Notes under the pieces: model-generated
The model's database searches: none
Told to the model about the DNA's origin: nothing
The model's input: the letters and a program-made list of their open reading frames with translations, nothing else
Assembly: GCA_947184155.2 (NCBI GenBank)
Contig: CAMXCT020001125.1
Span: 648,372 to 712,371 of the forward strand
Direction: 5' to 3'
DNA from: Cladocopium goreaui
Lineage: Eukaryota; Sar; Dinophyceae; Suessiales; Symbiodiniaceae
DNA length: 64,000 bases
Program-made: the position numbers and the translations under genes
Shown: positions 35,530-47,479 of the stretch, one piece after another
Layout: the number at the start of each line of letters is the position of its first letter
Numbering within the stretch: position 1 is the stretch's first letter

Positions 35530-36600
35530 AGATTATGGATACAAACAAGTTACTCTTAGCAAAAAAAATGTGCATGAATGTTATGCACATTGTACACACA
35601 CACACACAAACACACACTGGTCTGGTTGTGAATTCTGAGTTTAAATCCAAACTCGTGAGATTCGAAGTTAAATCCACCTGGGTGAAGTCCGCAATGGTAT
35701 GAAGAAACAACAGCTTCATCAACCGATTTATACCTGAAACAGTGACAGCCTCGAGGAAAAACAGGTGATCACAAGTAAGCCAGCAGGTACATGAAAACGG
35801 CGTTCCGCTTTCATATCACAGGAAGGAGTGAAGGCCTTTGTTGGTGCCAGTTTCACTCAATCCTCTGGCACCCCCTGCATTGAAATTACATGCAGCACTG
35901 TTAACATCGCAGGTGCTAGACTGCTAGAAGGGTTCACACACACACACGCCCCATCCTGGGGCTGATTCACCCAATCGTCCATGCAAGATCACACAGGTAG
36001 AGAAGACCAATATTCAACCACCAGGACCTTTATGTGTGAAAAACCAGTTATACAATTTGACATCTGGTAACCTGGTAGCCACATGGAAACTGTAAGAGGG
36101 AAATTTGTTTCACGATGAATCCACACAGCCCAATGACTTAATTATCCGGCGGCTTGATTGTTGTATATTTTGATACAGCATCAAGTTGCAACGTGCGTAC
36201 TCCACAATAGCACCAAACATTGCCTCGAAGAACCTTCTAGGTTTTACCGCTGAGCTCAGTAGCTCTTAATGCAATCCTTTGACACCATCTGGCCATTTTT
36301 CCATTTGTAATGTTTAAAGTTTAAAATAGTTTCAATGAATTAGGACTTAAGTGTTTGTGAGAATTTGATGTGCTGTGGCCAAAAGATTCCATGGTTTCTA
36401 GGTGCCGTATAGGCCTCGCCGACGCGGAGGCACTCTCACTCTCAATTCTACAAATCTAAAGTCAGGCGAAGAAACACAGATTTGATGGCGCATGAGGGAA
36501 GAACATAAAAATAAGGAGAGAGACACGAAGAACACCAAATGGAAACCACAAGAAAAAACCAAAACCACGACCAAGGGAGACACGACCAAAAACCAAGAAA
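35530..36600. other. stretch with no gene seen
   Basis: Short CA runs at 35590-35620 and 35938-35950; otherwise AT-rich sequence with stops in all frames. Confidence 0.4.
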
Positions 36601-36604
36601 CACA

Positions 36605-36832
36605 CAAACAATCACAAACACACACGCACACACACACATATATATATATACATATATATATATACATATATATATATAGAGATATGGGTATACATATATA
36701 TATATATGCACACACATATATATATATATATATATGCAAATAGATAGATAGATAGATAGATCGATAAGATAGATAAGATAGATAAGATAGATAAGATAGA
36801 TAAGATAGATAAGATAGATAAGATAGATAAGA

Positions 36833-36864
<32 letters not shown>

Positions 36865-37230
36865 ATAGATAGATAGCTAGATAGATAGATAGATGGATGG
36901 ATAGATAGATAGATAGATATGTATGTATGTATATATAATATATATTTAAAAATTATTACTATGTATACACCATGTGTAAATATATTTATACATGAGAAGG
37001 CAGGTAGATAGGTCATAGGCAGATAGCTAGATAGAGATATAGATAGAGGTAGATTGAGATAGAAACAGGTAACCCCGAGTACATATGTATACGCATATAT
37101 ATATACGTACACGTATACGTATAAATATATATATATATGTATACGTATTTATATATATATATACGTATACGTATATATATATGTATATATATATACGTAT
37201 ACGTATATATATATACATACGTATACATAT
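36605..37230. repeat. CA/TA, (GATA)n and (TACGTA)n microsatellite cluster
   Basis: 36605-36735 is CA/TA; 36740-36920 is GATA and GATAAGATA; 37020-37060 has short GATA/AGATAG runs; 37085-37230 is TATACGTATACG. All open frames through it are artefacts. Confidence 0.9.
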
Positions 37231-37879
37231 ATATTATATATTATGGATAAGATAGACAGATTCGGGTTTTGTTCAGAACTTGGGAGTACCCAAAAACCAC
37301 TGATTAATTATGACCATATCATCAGCGGAAACAGCCATGGAGTGGAGGGTATTCCGGTATTCTCCAGGCTTAACAGAACTGAGTGGCGGAAACCATCCCC
37401 AATTAGAGGCTTCATTATTGTCGTTGGGTTTACCACCTGAATTAATCAAACCAAAAAAACACATGTGGCAATTGCGAACCAAAATGCTCAGCCAGGAGTT
37501 GATCGGGCTGCTGTGAGCTTTGTTGAGTGTTGTAAACCCAATAATCAACCATCCCCAACATGACAAAACATGTGTGTAAACCACTTGAAATATCCTTAAA
37601 TGGTAGTTGTTGATGCTACCGCCGCCCGTGGTGGACTCAGTGAATTTGTTTTTTTTACAATTCAATACGTTTCACGCGCAATCATGTCTGCATCCACGCA
37701 CGTCTTCTTCACATGACTTCATGTACCTTCGGGTGTGGTGGGGTGGGGGGGGTGGTAACGTCTGCGTGCACTTGACTTGATCTCACATACCCTGAGGTGG
37801 GGTGAGGGGGTATGGTAACGTCTCTGTGCACTTGCTCACATCTTTCATGCTACGCTCCACATGTCTTCCTTGCAAGTTC
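37231..37879. other. stretch with one weak exon and duplicated G-rich blocks
   Basis: A possible minus-strand exon ([19 protein letters not shown], 37320-37385) ends at a GT donor. At 37725-37830 a G-rich block followed by GGTAACGTCT(G/C)(C/T)GTGCACTTG occurs twice, directly upstream of a transposase relic, as at 19.85 kb. Confidence 0.35.
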
Positions 37880-38109
37880 TACCACGTCAAGCATGTGTTG
37901 CTGGAGTTTACCAGAGAAGTGAGAAGACAAAATGGTCGCAAGATCACACTTGGCACGCAGATTTTGGACAAATGTTGGGATTACTGTAAAGGTTTCATTC
38001 CAAACACTGTCCATACAAAGAACGCGAAGAACAAACTATTGAATGCTGAGATCTGGAGCTATGTCTACCAATGGCAATGGCGATACAATCATCGCCATGC
38101 CTTGTGGCA

Positions 38110-40516
38110 GGGACGGGGGTCACATTCGCCCCTACCCATTCGCCCCTACCCCACTATCCTTCCCATTGACTGTGTCATTCAACCTTTTAGGGAAAGACCT
38201 GGGGACAAGGGACTTTTAGGGGGGGGACGGGGAACATTTAGGGGGGCCTTGCAAACGCAGCTTAAGTCACTTCCCTCGCTATTGAATATGTCACTCAACC
38301 TTTTAGGGTAAAACCTGGGGACACGGGACTTTTAGGGGGGACTGGGGAACATTTAGGGGGAACTTGGGGACATAGCTTAAGACGCTTCCCTCACTATTGA
38401 ATATGACATTGAACCTTTTAGGGTAAGACCTGGGGACACGGGATGTTATGTTGAAATGGATGTTACAACGTAGCATCCACAGCGTCTTGGAGTTGCTTGA
38501 AATGGATGTTACAACGTAGCATCCAGGGCGTATGGGAAGTTGATTGATATGGATGTTGGAACGTCGCATTCACAGCGTCTTGGAGTTGCTTGAAATGGAT
38601 GTTATGCTGCAACGTAGCATCCAGAGCCTCTTCGAAATTGATTCAAATGTATGTTACAACGTAGCATCCAGAGCGTCCAGGAAGTTGCTTGAAATGGATG
38701 TTACACAGTAGCATCCAGAGCGTCTGGGAAGTTGATTGAAATGGATGTTGGAACGTAGCACCCACAGCGTCTTGAACGTAGCATCCAGAGCGTCTTCGAA
38801 GTTGATTCAAATGGATGTTACAACGTAGCATCCACAGCGTCTTGGAGTTGATTGAAATGGATGTTTTGTTGCAACGTAGCATCCAGAGCGTCTTCGAAGT
38901 CGATTGAAATGAATGTTACAACGTAGCATCCAGGGCGTCTGGGAAATTGATTGAAATGGATGTTGGAACGTCGCATTCACAGCGTCTTGGAGTTTCTTGA
39001 AATGGATGTTATGCTGCAACGTAGCATCCAGAGCGTCTTCGAAGTTGATTCAAATGTATGTTACAACGTAGCATCCAGAGCGTCCAGGAAGTTGCTTGAA
39101 ACGGATGTTACACAGTAGCATCCAGAGCGTCTTCGAAGTTGATTCAAATGTATGTTACAACGTAGCATCCAGAGCGTCCAGGAAGTTGCTTGAAACGGAT
39201 GTTACACAGTAGCATCCAGAGCGTCTTCGAAGTTGATTGAAATGGATGTTGGAACGTAGCACCCACAGCGTCTTGGAGTTGATTGAAAAGGATGTTACGT
39301 TGCAACGTAGCATCCAGAGCGTCTTCGAAGTCGATTCAAATGGATGTTACAACGTAGCATCCACAGCGTCTTGGAGTTGATTGAAATGGATGTTATGCTG
39401 CAACGTAGCATCCAGAGCGTCTTGAAGTTGATTCAAATGGATGTTACAAGGTAGCATCCAGGTTGTCCGGGAAGCTGCTTAAAATTGATGTTACAACGTA
39501 GCATCCACAGCGTCTTGGAGTTGCTTGAAATGGATGTTACAAAGTAGCATCCAAGCGTCTGGGAAGTTGATTGAAACGGATGTTGGAACGTAGCATCCAC
39601 AGCGTCTTGGAGTTGATTGAAATGGATGTTATGCTGCAACGTAGCATCCAGAGCGTCTTCGAAGTTGATTCAAATGGATGTTACAACGTAGCATCCAGGG
39701 CGTCTGGGAAGTTGATTGAAATGGGATTTACAACGTAGCATCCACAGCGTCTTGGAGTTGATTGAAATGGATGTTATGCTGCAACGTAGCATCCAGAGCC
39801 TCTTCGAAATTGATTCAAATGTATGTTACAACGTAGCATCCAGAGCGTCCAGGAAGTTGCTTAAAATGGATGTTACAACGTAGCATCCAGAGCGTCTGGG
39901 AAGTTGATTGAAATGGATGTTACAAAGTAGAATCCAAGCGTCTGGGAAGTTGATTGAAACGGATGTTGGAACGTAGCATCCACAGCGTCTTGGAGTTGAC
40001 TGAAATGGATGTTTTGTTGCAGCGTAGCATCCAGAGCGTCTTCGAAGTTGATTGAAATGAATGTTACAACGTAGCATCCAGGGCGTCTGGGAAGTTGATT
40101 GAAATGGATGTTGGAACGTCGCATTCACAGCGTCTTGGAGTTGCTTGAAATGGATGTTATGCTGCAACGTAGCATCCAGAGCGTCTTCGAAGTTGATTCA
40201 AATGGATGTTACAACGTAGCATCCAGAGCGTCTTGGAACTGACTTCCAGAGCGTGTGGCAAGTTGATTGAAATGGATGTTACAACGAAAATTCCAGCGTC
40301 TTGGAGTTGCTTGAAAGAGATTTTCCAACGTAGCACGTGAACATGACTCTCTGAGGTGGAAAAGATCATTTCGAGGCTCTGAAACTTTTGCGCCTGCCAC
40401 ACAAAAGCAGAGGTCACATTCGCCCCTACCTTAGGGTCACATTCGCCCCTACCCCCAACTGAGGTAGGGGCAAATGCGACCCCACATGAGGTACGGGCAA
40501 ATGCGACCCCCGTGCC
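38110..40516. mobile_element. 2.4-kb TIR element with internal minisatellite
   Basis: The left end GGGACGGGGGTCACATTCGC and the complement of the right end GGCACGGGGGTCGCATTTGC agree at 23 of 27 bases. It is flanked by a perfect 9-bp direct repeat CTTGTGGCA (38101-38109, 40517-40525), the expected target duplication, and sits inside a transposase reading frame. ATTCGCCCCTACC motifs repeat near both ends. It encodes no protein; 80% of it is a minisatellite. A 9-bp duplication fits Mutator-like or Merlin elements. Confidence 0.75.
38420..40340. repeat. 46-60-bp degenerate minisatellite, about 36 copies
   Basis: Units follow the pattern TTGATTGAAATGGATGTT, (G/A/T)CAACGTAGCATCCA(C/G), AGCGTCTTGGAG or AGCGTCTTCGAAG. 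Variants alternate, giving longer higher-order repeats (for example 39040-39130 and 39130-39220 are nearly identical). Minus-strand frames (CNIHFNQL...) are artefacts. Confidence 0.9.
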
Positions 40517-40698
40517 CTTGTGGCAAATGGTTCCCAAAGTTCTCAAAGCACTTTGCAAATGAGACGTTGCACTTGCAAGTGACAAAGGTAAACAGGGCGG
40601 AGTCCGCTACGGGGGGCGGTACAGTGTTCACTGTAGCTAGGGTTTTCCATATTACTGCTGGGCTAGGTCTCTTGGTTCTCCCCCCAGCTTTTCACCTC

Positions 40699-40797
40699 TC
40701 AGCCAAGATGCCTAGCCCATCGCTTGGCTAAAGCCGTCTTCAAACGGCCCTTGTTCCGCGCCAGCCATACAAAGGCTTGACGCTGTTCCAGCTTGTC
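40699..40797 (-). CDS. last exon of an unrecognised gene
   Basis: After ATCTCAG|G the minus strand reads DKLEQRQAFVWLARNKGRLK, TALAKRWARHLG and a stop (33 codons) with good coding bias. Basic and helical. It may end the gene at 42.0-45.4 kb, since it is next in line on the same strand, but a TIR element lies between them. Confidence 0.4.
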   Translation of the reverse strand, partial: DKLEQRQAFVWLARNKGRLKTALAKRWARHLG

Positions 40798-40907
40798 CTG
40801 AGATTTGAGAGACAACTAGATTTTGACCATCAAATGAAGGAAAATTGCCATCACATTTTTTGATTTTTGCCGTAGGGAGATGCTTTTTTGGAGAATTGAT
40901 GATCAAG

Positions 40908-41734
40908 ATAATCCTTTCCCCCTATTACTAAACGTCCCCCAAATACTAAAAACTAGGGTCCATCTCCAGTTTTGGAAAATTTCAGATTGGCCAATTTGAC
41001 TTTTAATTGATCCCCTTTAGAAAACAATTTAAAAATAAAGCTACCATTTGTGTGTTTTGCACCCTAATACTAAAAACTAGTTAACACCGGGGTGTTTATT
41101 CTTAGGGTCCGTCCGATTTTTTTTGTTTTTTAATATTAGGGCTTTTAATTTCTTATTATAGGGCCCGCTTCGAAAACCAATTTTTGGCAATATTTTAATT
41201 GCGTTATATATTATATGGAAATTTAATTGATTTTGAACTCGAACAAACTAGTTTTTATTATCAAGGGTTTAATTTTATTAATAGGGTCCGCTTCGAAATC
41301 CAATTTTGGCAATATTTTAATTGCGCTATATATGGAAATTTAATTGATTTTGAAATCGAACAAACTAGTTTTTATTATTAAGGTTAATTTTATTATTAGG
41401 GTCCGCTTCGAAATCCAATTTTTGGCAATATTTTAATTGCGCTATATATGCAAATTTAATTGATTTTGAAATCGAACAAACAAGTTTTTATTATTAATAT
41501 TCTACAGTAATTTTATTGTTAGGGTCCGCTTCGAAATCCAATTTTTGGCAATATTTTAATTGCGTTATATAAGGAAATTAAGTTGATTTTGAGATCGGAA
41601 AAAATAGTTTTTATTGTTAATGGTTTAATTTCATTATAATAGGGTTCCCTAATAATAAATACCCCCTAATACGAAAACCTACCTGAGGTGTTTGTTAATA
41701 GGGGGGGCGTTTACTATTAGGGGGAAGGGATTAT
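40908..41734. mobile_element. 0.83-kb AT-rich TIR element
   Basis: The left end ATAATCCTTTCCCCCTATTA and the complement of the right end ATAATCCCTTCCCCCTAATA are similar over about 36 bases (TAAACGTCCCCC / TAAACGCCCCCC follow). No target duplication could be defined with confidence. The inside is a roughly 118-bp tandem repeat. No coding capacity. Confidence 0.6.
41155..41640. repeat. ~118-bp tandem repeat, about 4 copies
   Basis: Units start GGGTCCGCTTCGAAATCCAA and contain GGCAATATTTTAATTGCG and GATTTTGAAATCGAACAAAC. They fill the centre of the 40908-41734 element. Confidence 0.9.
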
Positions 41735-42006
41735 ATGGATGTTACCATGATTTTGCCATAGAATGTGGAGCTTTCGCCTGCAAAAATTGAGGATTTGAAC
41801 AGCAACATTAGGGATGATTACTAGCATAAATTTGGTGATTTGACATTAAAATATATTAAAATCAGCGGCTTGTATAGTGACTATCAATGGATCGGTCGAA
41901 GATGGTCGAAGGATAAAATAGCAGGACACCACGTTTCTCCACGGTTTTCCTTTACATATTCGGGGTGTCCATAGTTCCCCCAAACCAATTCGTTTTTTGG
42001 GTGAAC

Positions 42007-45000
42007 CTTTCCGCAGGGTCACGGGCATCGCCAGCAGCCCAAATGGAAATATGTTCTCCTGTAAAACATGTGGATGTGGAAAACCCACCATTGGTTGATC
42101 ATTTTTCTAGGGAAACCATGGGTTTCTACATCTATGTTAATTTACCCTAGGGTATACGTCCAAAGGGGATCACGTTACACAAGGAAAGGCCTCCAAAAAT
42201 GGGGATCTCCCAATGAGCGGAGACACGCCAGAAGCTGCTACGTGGATGTAGGCTGCCCGGCAACCTTTGCTCATGATGATGTCCTTGGCGTTGTCAAATC
42301 TCGTCCGTCTCACTGCTGAAATAGGTTCAAAAACACTCCGAACACAAGACTTTAAGTAACCGTCAGCATCTTCTGTGGGTTCATTACTGACATTCTGTCG
42401 ATAGGGGATATCAACAGAAAATCAACTAAAATCATCAGATATATCCGATCGTATTTCAATGTATTTCATATAGTTCCGTTCCAAAGTTTGCCAAGTCGTC
42501 CCCATGAGTTTCCACATTTTCCAGCCCAATCAGGGGCCCCAGATGGCCCAAGATGGCCCAAGGCTCATCGATGCGGATCCGATTTTGCATATCTTCATCT
42601 CCCAGACGATCCAACGTCACCTCGCAAGCGTTGAAGATCTCTTCCAGGGTGCCTTGGCAGATCGAGTCCTGAAGCTATGAGAATGGCGTATAGCTTTATA
42701 AACTGGAGTATGAATATAAATATATATACATATAAGTTATATAAGTATATATAAGTATATATATATAATGAAATGATGTATATATATATATTTATATATA
42801 CAATGGGTTTAAGTTTAAGAATGGGTATAACAGTGGGTATAAGAAAATTGCGCGATAAGACAATGGATGACAATGGAGCGCAGTTGTGGAAATGGATCGA
42901 CCAAAAGGTCTCTATGATTCGATGTGGCTGAGGGAAGCGGTGCAGTTGGAATGAGCCAATTGTCTTCGGAAAAAATGGCAGGGAGTCACGTACCTTTCAA
43001 CCACCGATGTCTTCTTGGACACCTTCTGGGCTCCATGTCTCGTTAAGAGATCTGCGGGAGACACCCCTCGAAGTGCTTCAGGGTGCTCTTCAAGTAGGAT
43101 GCCACTCTGGCTTGGTTGCGGGTCTCAATATGCTTCACCCCATTGGGATCTCTCCTTAGGCCAGGGGTGCTGGTGTTCGGGAAAAGCAAATCTTCCGAAA
43201 AATGAACAATCAATGGCTTTGCCTTTTCCTCCACCTGGGACACAGCTTTACACCGATCATCATTTCCTCATGATATCTCTGACCTGTAGCTAAAGTATGT
43301 CCAGCTTCCAACCCAACATCTCGGGCAATTTCTCAACTGCTCCACAGGCATCTCCCAACATATAAAATCCGATGAGTGGAGCCGCAAAAAGTACAGGTGT
43401 CCACAAGTCTTGAGTTGTGCTAGCACAGCTACAAGCATGCTTTTTGAAAATAGATTATGTACATATTATCGCTCATGTGGGGTTTCCTTTTTGGGCTACT
43501 AGTTCATGCCTGTAAAGTTCCATTGGCCACTTGGTCATCCAGTTTCAATCATCCCAGCGAGGCATCAGTGAAAGTTTGAATCCTCAAAGTACTGCTGAGG
43601 CTGAAATCACTCAAAACCAGCTATTCAGTTATTCATTTCATTTCGAATGACTCATAGCTGATGTTTAGCAAAATAGATCAAAGATGATCAAATAAAAATC
43701 AACTGCGATCAGCTTAAATCAGTTTCATCTCAGCAAAATATCAGTTGAATCTCAGCTGATCTCCCAGTTCCGTCGAATTCCGGCCCGAGCTTCGCATGCC
43801 ACGCAAAGCCCTGGCGCGCCACAAGCTCCAGTTGGGACGCCTCTGGTCTCCTGGGTGTCATGGGAAAATCAGGGAGAAATTCATGGGATTATGATGGATT
43901 ATATAATGATAAGATTGATCAATGGCCTGACATTTGCTTGATACATCTGGGATATCCTCTTTTTTGCGGAGTATCTAAAATGTGGGGTCAATAATTTTGA
44001 GCCATTGTCCGCGTCAAAGATTAACCGAAGCCGAGCATCAAAATCGATGCCCACCTTGAGCCGTCCTTAGCCGCGCCACTGAGAGCCATGGGTCAAAATC
44101 ATGGCCCTTGTTTGTAGGATAAATCAAGACTGCCACCAAACAAGCCACTATGGCCCCTGGGAGACCTGAAAAAAATTGATGTCTTTGGATCAATAATGTG
44201 GTAAATCGGTAAATCCAATCAAACCTACCATTTGGATCCATTTGAGGTGGTTGATGCCACCCGGTTCCCACATTGCCCAACTCTTTCACAGCTGAGGAGA
44301 GTGCAGTCCCAGCCAGCGTTGTGAAGGCAGTGCACCAGCCATAGAAGGCAATGAAGACCACCAGGCTTAGCGCCCCTCAGCGATCAGCAACCACGGCAGC
44401 TACCCGCATTTCCCGTTTCTCTATGGTGTGATGATTTTTGAGGAACACAACTGGATGAGATATTAAATTCATACCCAAATGGAGATCAATAGATATGAAT
44501 AGATATATATATATATAATTGTATAAATACAGTAGGTCTCAGTAGATGTCAGTAGGTTTCGATATGTTTGGATATCATGGGATGCATTGTGGGCCCGAAA
44601 TTGAACATCAAACCACCTGTGAGGATCTCGCCTTGTCGCACTCCAGCCATGCTGAGACGTGCCTCGAGCTGAGACTGGCTCTGAGTGAGGACATGCTCCT
44701 TATAGCGGCTCCATCAAGGGCCATTTCCAGATATCAAGTTAATCAGATATCCTGATCCATAATATATTCACGGGCCATTGAAGTATTCAAATTTCAATTT
44801 TCAAATTCTTAAATGATCCCCCTATGTCATCTGAATCATCTGATATCCCATTCTACATCCAGCCTCAGGGCGCGTGCCCCATTGCAGAAAGCACAGCAGC
44901 ACACGCCGTGCCACTTCGAGCCAAAATGGCCAGCAGAATTCCAACCCTCAGATATCCTCCAATAATCTGAGATACCAAATGATCCTGTCTGATATGATAT

Positions 45001-45359
45001 GGTCTTTCTTGATCATCCAGCTGAGTATGAAAATTCAACATCGTTCAACCACCAAGGCCAACCATCAAACCACTACAATCTCCGCCTCTTACCAAATGAA
45101 TCCAAATGACATCATGTCACCTCAGGAAGTAAAACAACAAAAACCAGCGTTGCCGTGTTTATTGTGGCTTATTCCATGTTATATTTCCATTATATTTTAG
45201 ATATTCTCAACATTTTCCCATGCCCCCTATGGCGTTTCAGCCATTTTCCCTGGAGTTTCATGGCAGGCGCAGTTAAAAAAAAAAGAAAAACGACCTCCAC
45301 ACGTTCAAAGAACTCTTCCTCATCCTTTGGCCTGGCTTTCGGATGCTTTCGGTCCATCA
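42007..45359 (-). CDS. unrecognised multi-exon gene with hydrophobic segments
   Basis: Exons: 45295-45359 (DRKHPKARPKDEEEFFERVE), 44864-44946 (VGILLAILARSGTACAAVLS), 44617-44698 (EHVLTQSQSQLEARLSMAGV), 44229-44375 (LSLVVFIAFYGWCTAFTTLA, KELGNVGTGWHQPPQMDPN), 44055-44165 (LPGAIVACLVAVLIYPTNKG), 43000-43240 (KPLIVHFSEDLLFPNTSTPG, NQARVASYLKSTLKHFEG), 42480-42668 (DSICQGTLEEIFNACEVTLD, IDEPWAILGHLGPLIGLENV), about 42200-42315 (RRTRFDNAKDIIMSKGCRAA, YIHVAASGVSPLIG) and 42007-42058 (ENIFPFGLLAMPVTLRK). The 44229/44165 pair joins in phase over a clean GT-AG intron. At least three segments could cross a membrane. Exon 43000-43240 switches frame near 43070, perhaps a missed border. Just upstream of 44375 an in-frame TGA separates VVADR from GALSLVV, which may be a border or a nonsense change. 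It may be one gene or two; the family is unknown to me. Confidence 0.45.
42705..42800. repeat. (TA)n-rich stretch
   Basis: TATATA/TATAAG runs within an intron. Confidence 0.8.
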
Positions 45360-45369
45360 CTTGTGTGAC

Positions 45370-46861
45370 TTATGACTCACTATCATTAAAAAATCCTCCA
45401 AGATAATTAGATTTATTATGAATAATTATGATGTGAATGATACTTGATATACTTGTGAATGATAGTGAGTAACAGATTATTAACAGCATTAATTAAACCC
45501 TTCTCCCAAGATTCTTACTTTATTCATTAAAAATCCCCCTTTGAAACCATTCTTAGCATGTTGCTTAGTCATTTGGGATGTGCTGTGCAGGCTACGAGCT
45601 AATGCACCTGTTGGGCTTTGCCTTCGTCTTTGGCTTCGGCTGTTCAGGTGCCTGTTACTGGAGGTTCCCCAAATATGGTAATGTGGGTAAACCCAATAAT
45701 AACCCTCTATTGGGGATGGCTTATTATTGGGCTCCCCACATGAGTAGACTTAGTAGATGTTGACCCATCCCCAATTTGGCGCTCAAACATGCTCAGACTT
45801 TGTCTATTTGGAACCCTCTCTGTGATTCTTTTGGTTGGTTTCACTAAATGGGTGTATATCAAAATCGGACGGCAAAAGGTGCAAAGGGTTTGGGGTGCAG
45901 AAGCAAACGGCGCAGGCTTGGCGAAATGCACCAGTTGAATGTCACAAAACATCTCAAACAAACATCCATGTTGTGAAGTTAATGCTTAAACTCCCCCAAG
46001 TTTTCTTTGCATTTGCCATACTTGCATGGAAGGTGCCTTCCTTTTTCCAACTCATGTTGTCTAAGCCACTGCTAGCTACTCAAACGGCATGTGCAGGGCC
46101 CGGCTGTGCCCGGACTTAAAAGGCACTGCTGCAAATAACACCCAGGTCTCTTCCCTGTTCGGAGCTCTCCGCTGTTTGCATGATGCTCCAACTTCTTAGA
46201 GTTGCAGCCAGCTGCTATTGTCTACAATTTCATCAAACATTTCACCAAACCCCGTCTATTTAAGGCCATTCAAGGCCTACCCCGAAACTCCCCTCTCAAC
46301 CAGGTGGGTCAAATTCTACATGACAGGTCTGCACCCCGCTTTTTGAGACCGTGTCAGTGAGTTTACCTGTCTCTTTCACTGGATGTGAACTCATTCAACC
46401 CCTACTGACCTGTAGTCTCCAACATCGTGAAACACCACAATCGCGGTGTCTTTTGAAAAAGGGTCCTGCTTTTTGAGCTCTTTCTAGTCCCCGTTTCAAA
46501 TCTACCCGGCTGCCAACATTTGCCAACAGACCTTTCCCTTGAAATTCCTGCGGACTCTGCCGAACAAAGGAAGCATCCTAGGCCATGCCCTCAAAAGTTG
46601 GAGCTGGCACCGGACACGCCAAGCCAAACGCCTTGGTGGCCCACTAACTAACAATCGCCTCGCCCCTCCATTGCTACCGGCCGTTGGAACAACAACTTTA
46701 ACCTGGCAAATCAATTGATAGAATTGATAGATAATAGATACTGGTATGATGCAATTTAACCATCTTGCGATATTAATCGACATAACACTAAGTGGTATAA
46801 TTGTCGTCAATGGACTAACCCTAAACCATAACAACCAAGGTGGGTGTTCATGTATATATGC
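45370..46861. other. stretch with no supported gene
   Basis: A plus-strand segment at 45591-45676 (YELMHLLGFAFVFGFGCSG) is open between a CAG and a GT and is hydrophobic, but it stands alone. From 46502 to 46700 the minus strand is open without a known motif. Nothing else seen. Confidence 0.35.
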
Positions 46862-47479
46862 AAATGTATGTATGTATGTATGTATGTATGTATGTATGTA
46901 TGTATGTATGTATGTATGTATGTATGTATGTATGTATGTATGTATGCAAATGTATGCAAATGTATGCAAATGTATGCAAATGTATGCAAATGTATGCAAA
47001 TGTATGCAAATGTATGCAAATGTATGCAAATGTATGCAAATGTATGCAAATGTATGCAAATGTATGCATGTGTATGCATGTGTATGCATGTGTATGCAAA
47101 TGTATGCAAATGTATGCAAATGTATGCAAATGTATACAAATGTATACAAATGTATGCAAATGTATGCAAATGTATGCAAATGTATGCAAATGTATGCAAA
47201 TGTATGCAAATGTATGCAAATGTATGCAAATGTATGCAAATGTATGCAAATGTAGGCAAATGTAGGCAAATGTAGGCAAATGTATGCCAATGTATGCATG
47301 TATGCATGTATGTATGTATGTATGTAATGTAATGTAATGTATGTAATGTATGTATGTAAGTAATGTAATGTAATGTAATGTAATGTATGTATGTATGTGT
47401 GTATGTGTGTCTGTGTGTGTGTTGTATGTATGTATGTATGTATGTATGTATGTATGTATGTATGTATGTATGTATGTAT
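46862..47479. repeat. (TGTA)n and (TGTATGCAAA)n tandem repeat
   Basis: 46864-46945 TGTA; 46946-47290 a 10-bp unit TGTATGCAAA with slow variation; 47290-47479 TGTA/TGTAA. Frames up to 265 aa through it on both strands are artefacts of a repeat with no stop. Confidence 0.95.

Larger units (their letters stand above)
37880..40560 (+). pseudogene. DDE transposase relic (ISXO2-like), split by a TIR element
   Basis: The plus strand 37880-38109 reads HVLLEFTREVRRQNGRKI, GTQILDKCWDYCKGFIPN and IWSYVYQWQWRYNHRHALWQ. The YV.QW.WRYNHRHA ending and GTQ.LD..W...K.FIP block are typical of the C-terminal half of ISXO2-like transposases and match the relic at 20.13 kb. A 2.4-kb element is inserted after base 38109. 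If the element and one copy of its 9-bp duplication are disregarded, the frame continues at 40526 through about 36 bases to a TGA. The N-terminal half is not recognisable, so the gene was probably already incomplete. Confidence 0.55.

Noticed and set aside
38303-40167. Several CNIHFNQL-type frames
   Set aside because: By-products of the 46-60-bp minisatellite; frames change with unit length.
44910-44935. Minus-strand GGCCATTTTGGCTCGAAG, close to the dinoflagellate spliced leader
   Set aside because: It lies inside a well-supported exon (ILLAILARSG) and has an extra base before AAG; probably chance.
45591-45676. Plus-strand hydrophobic exon candidate (ELMHLLGFAFVFGFG)
   Set aside because: Stands alone on the strand opposite to its neighbours, with no partner exon and no family; kept only as a note.
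46502-47307. Open frames of 140-265 aa on both strands (Tyr/Ile/His/Cys strings)
   Set aside because: They run through TGTA and TGTATGCAAA repeats that happen to lack stops; no coding bias or motif.
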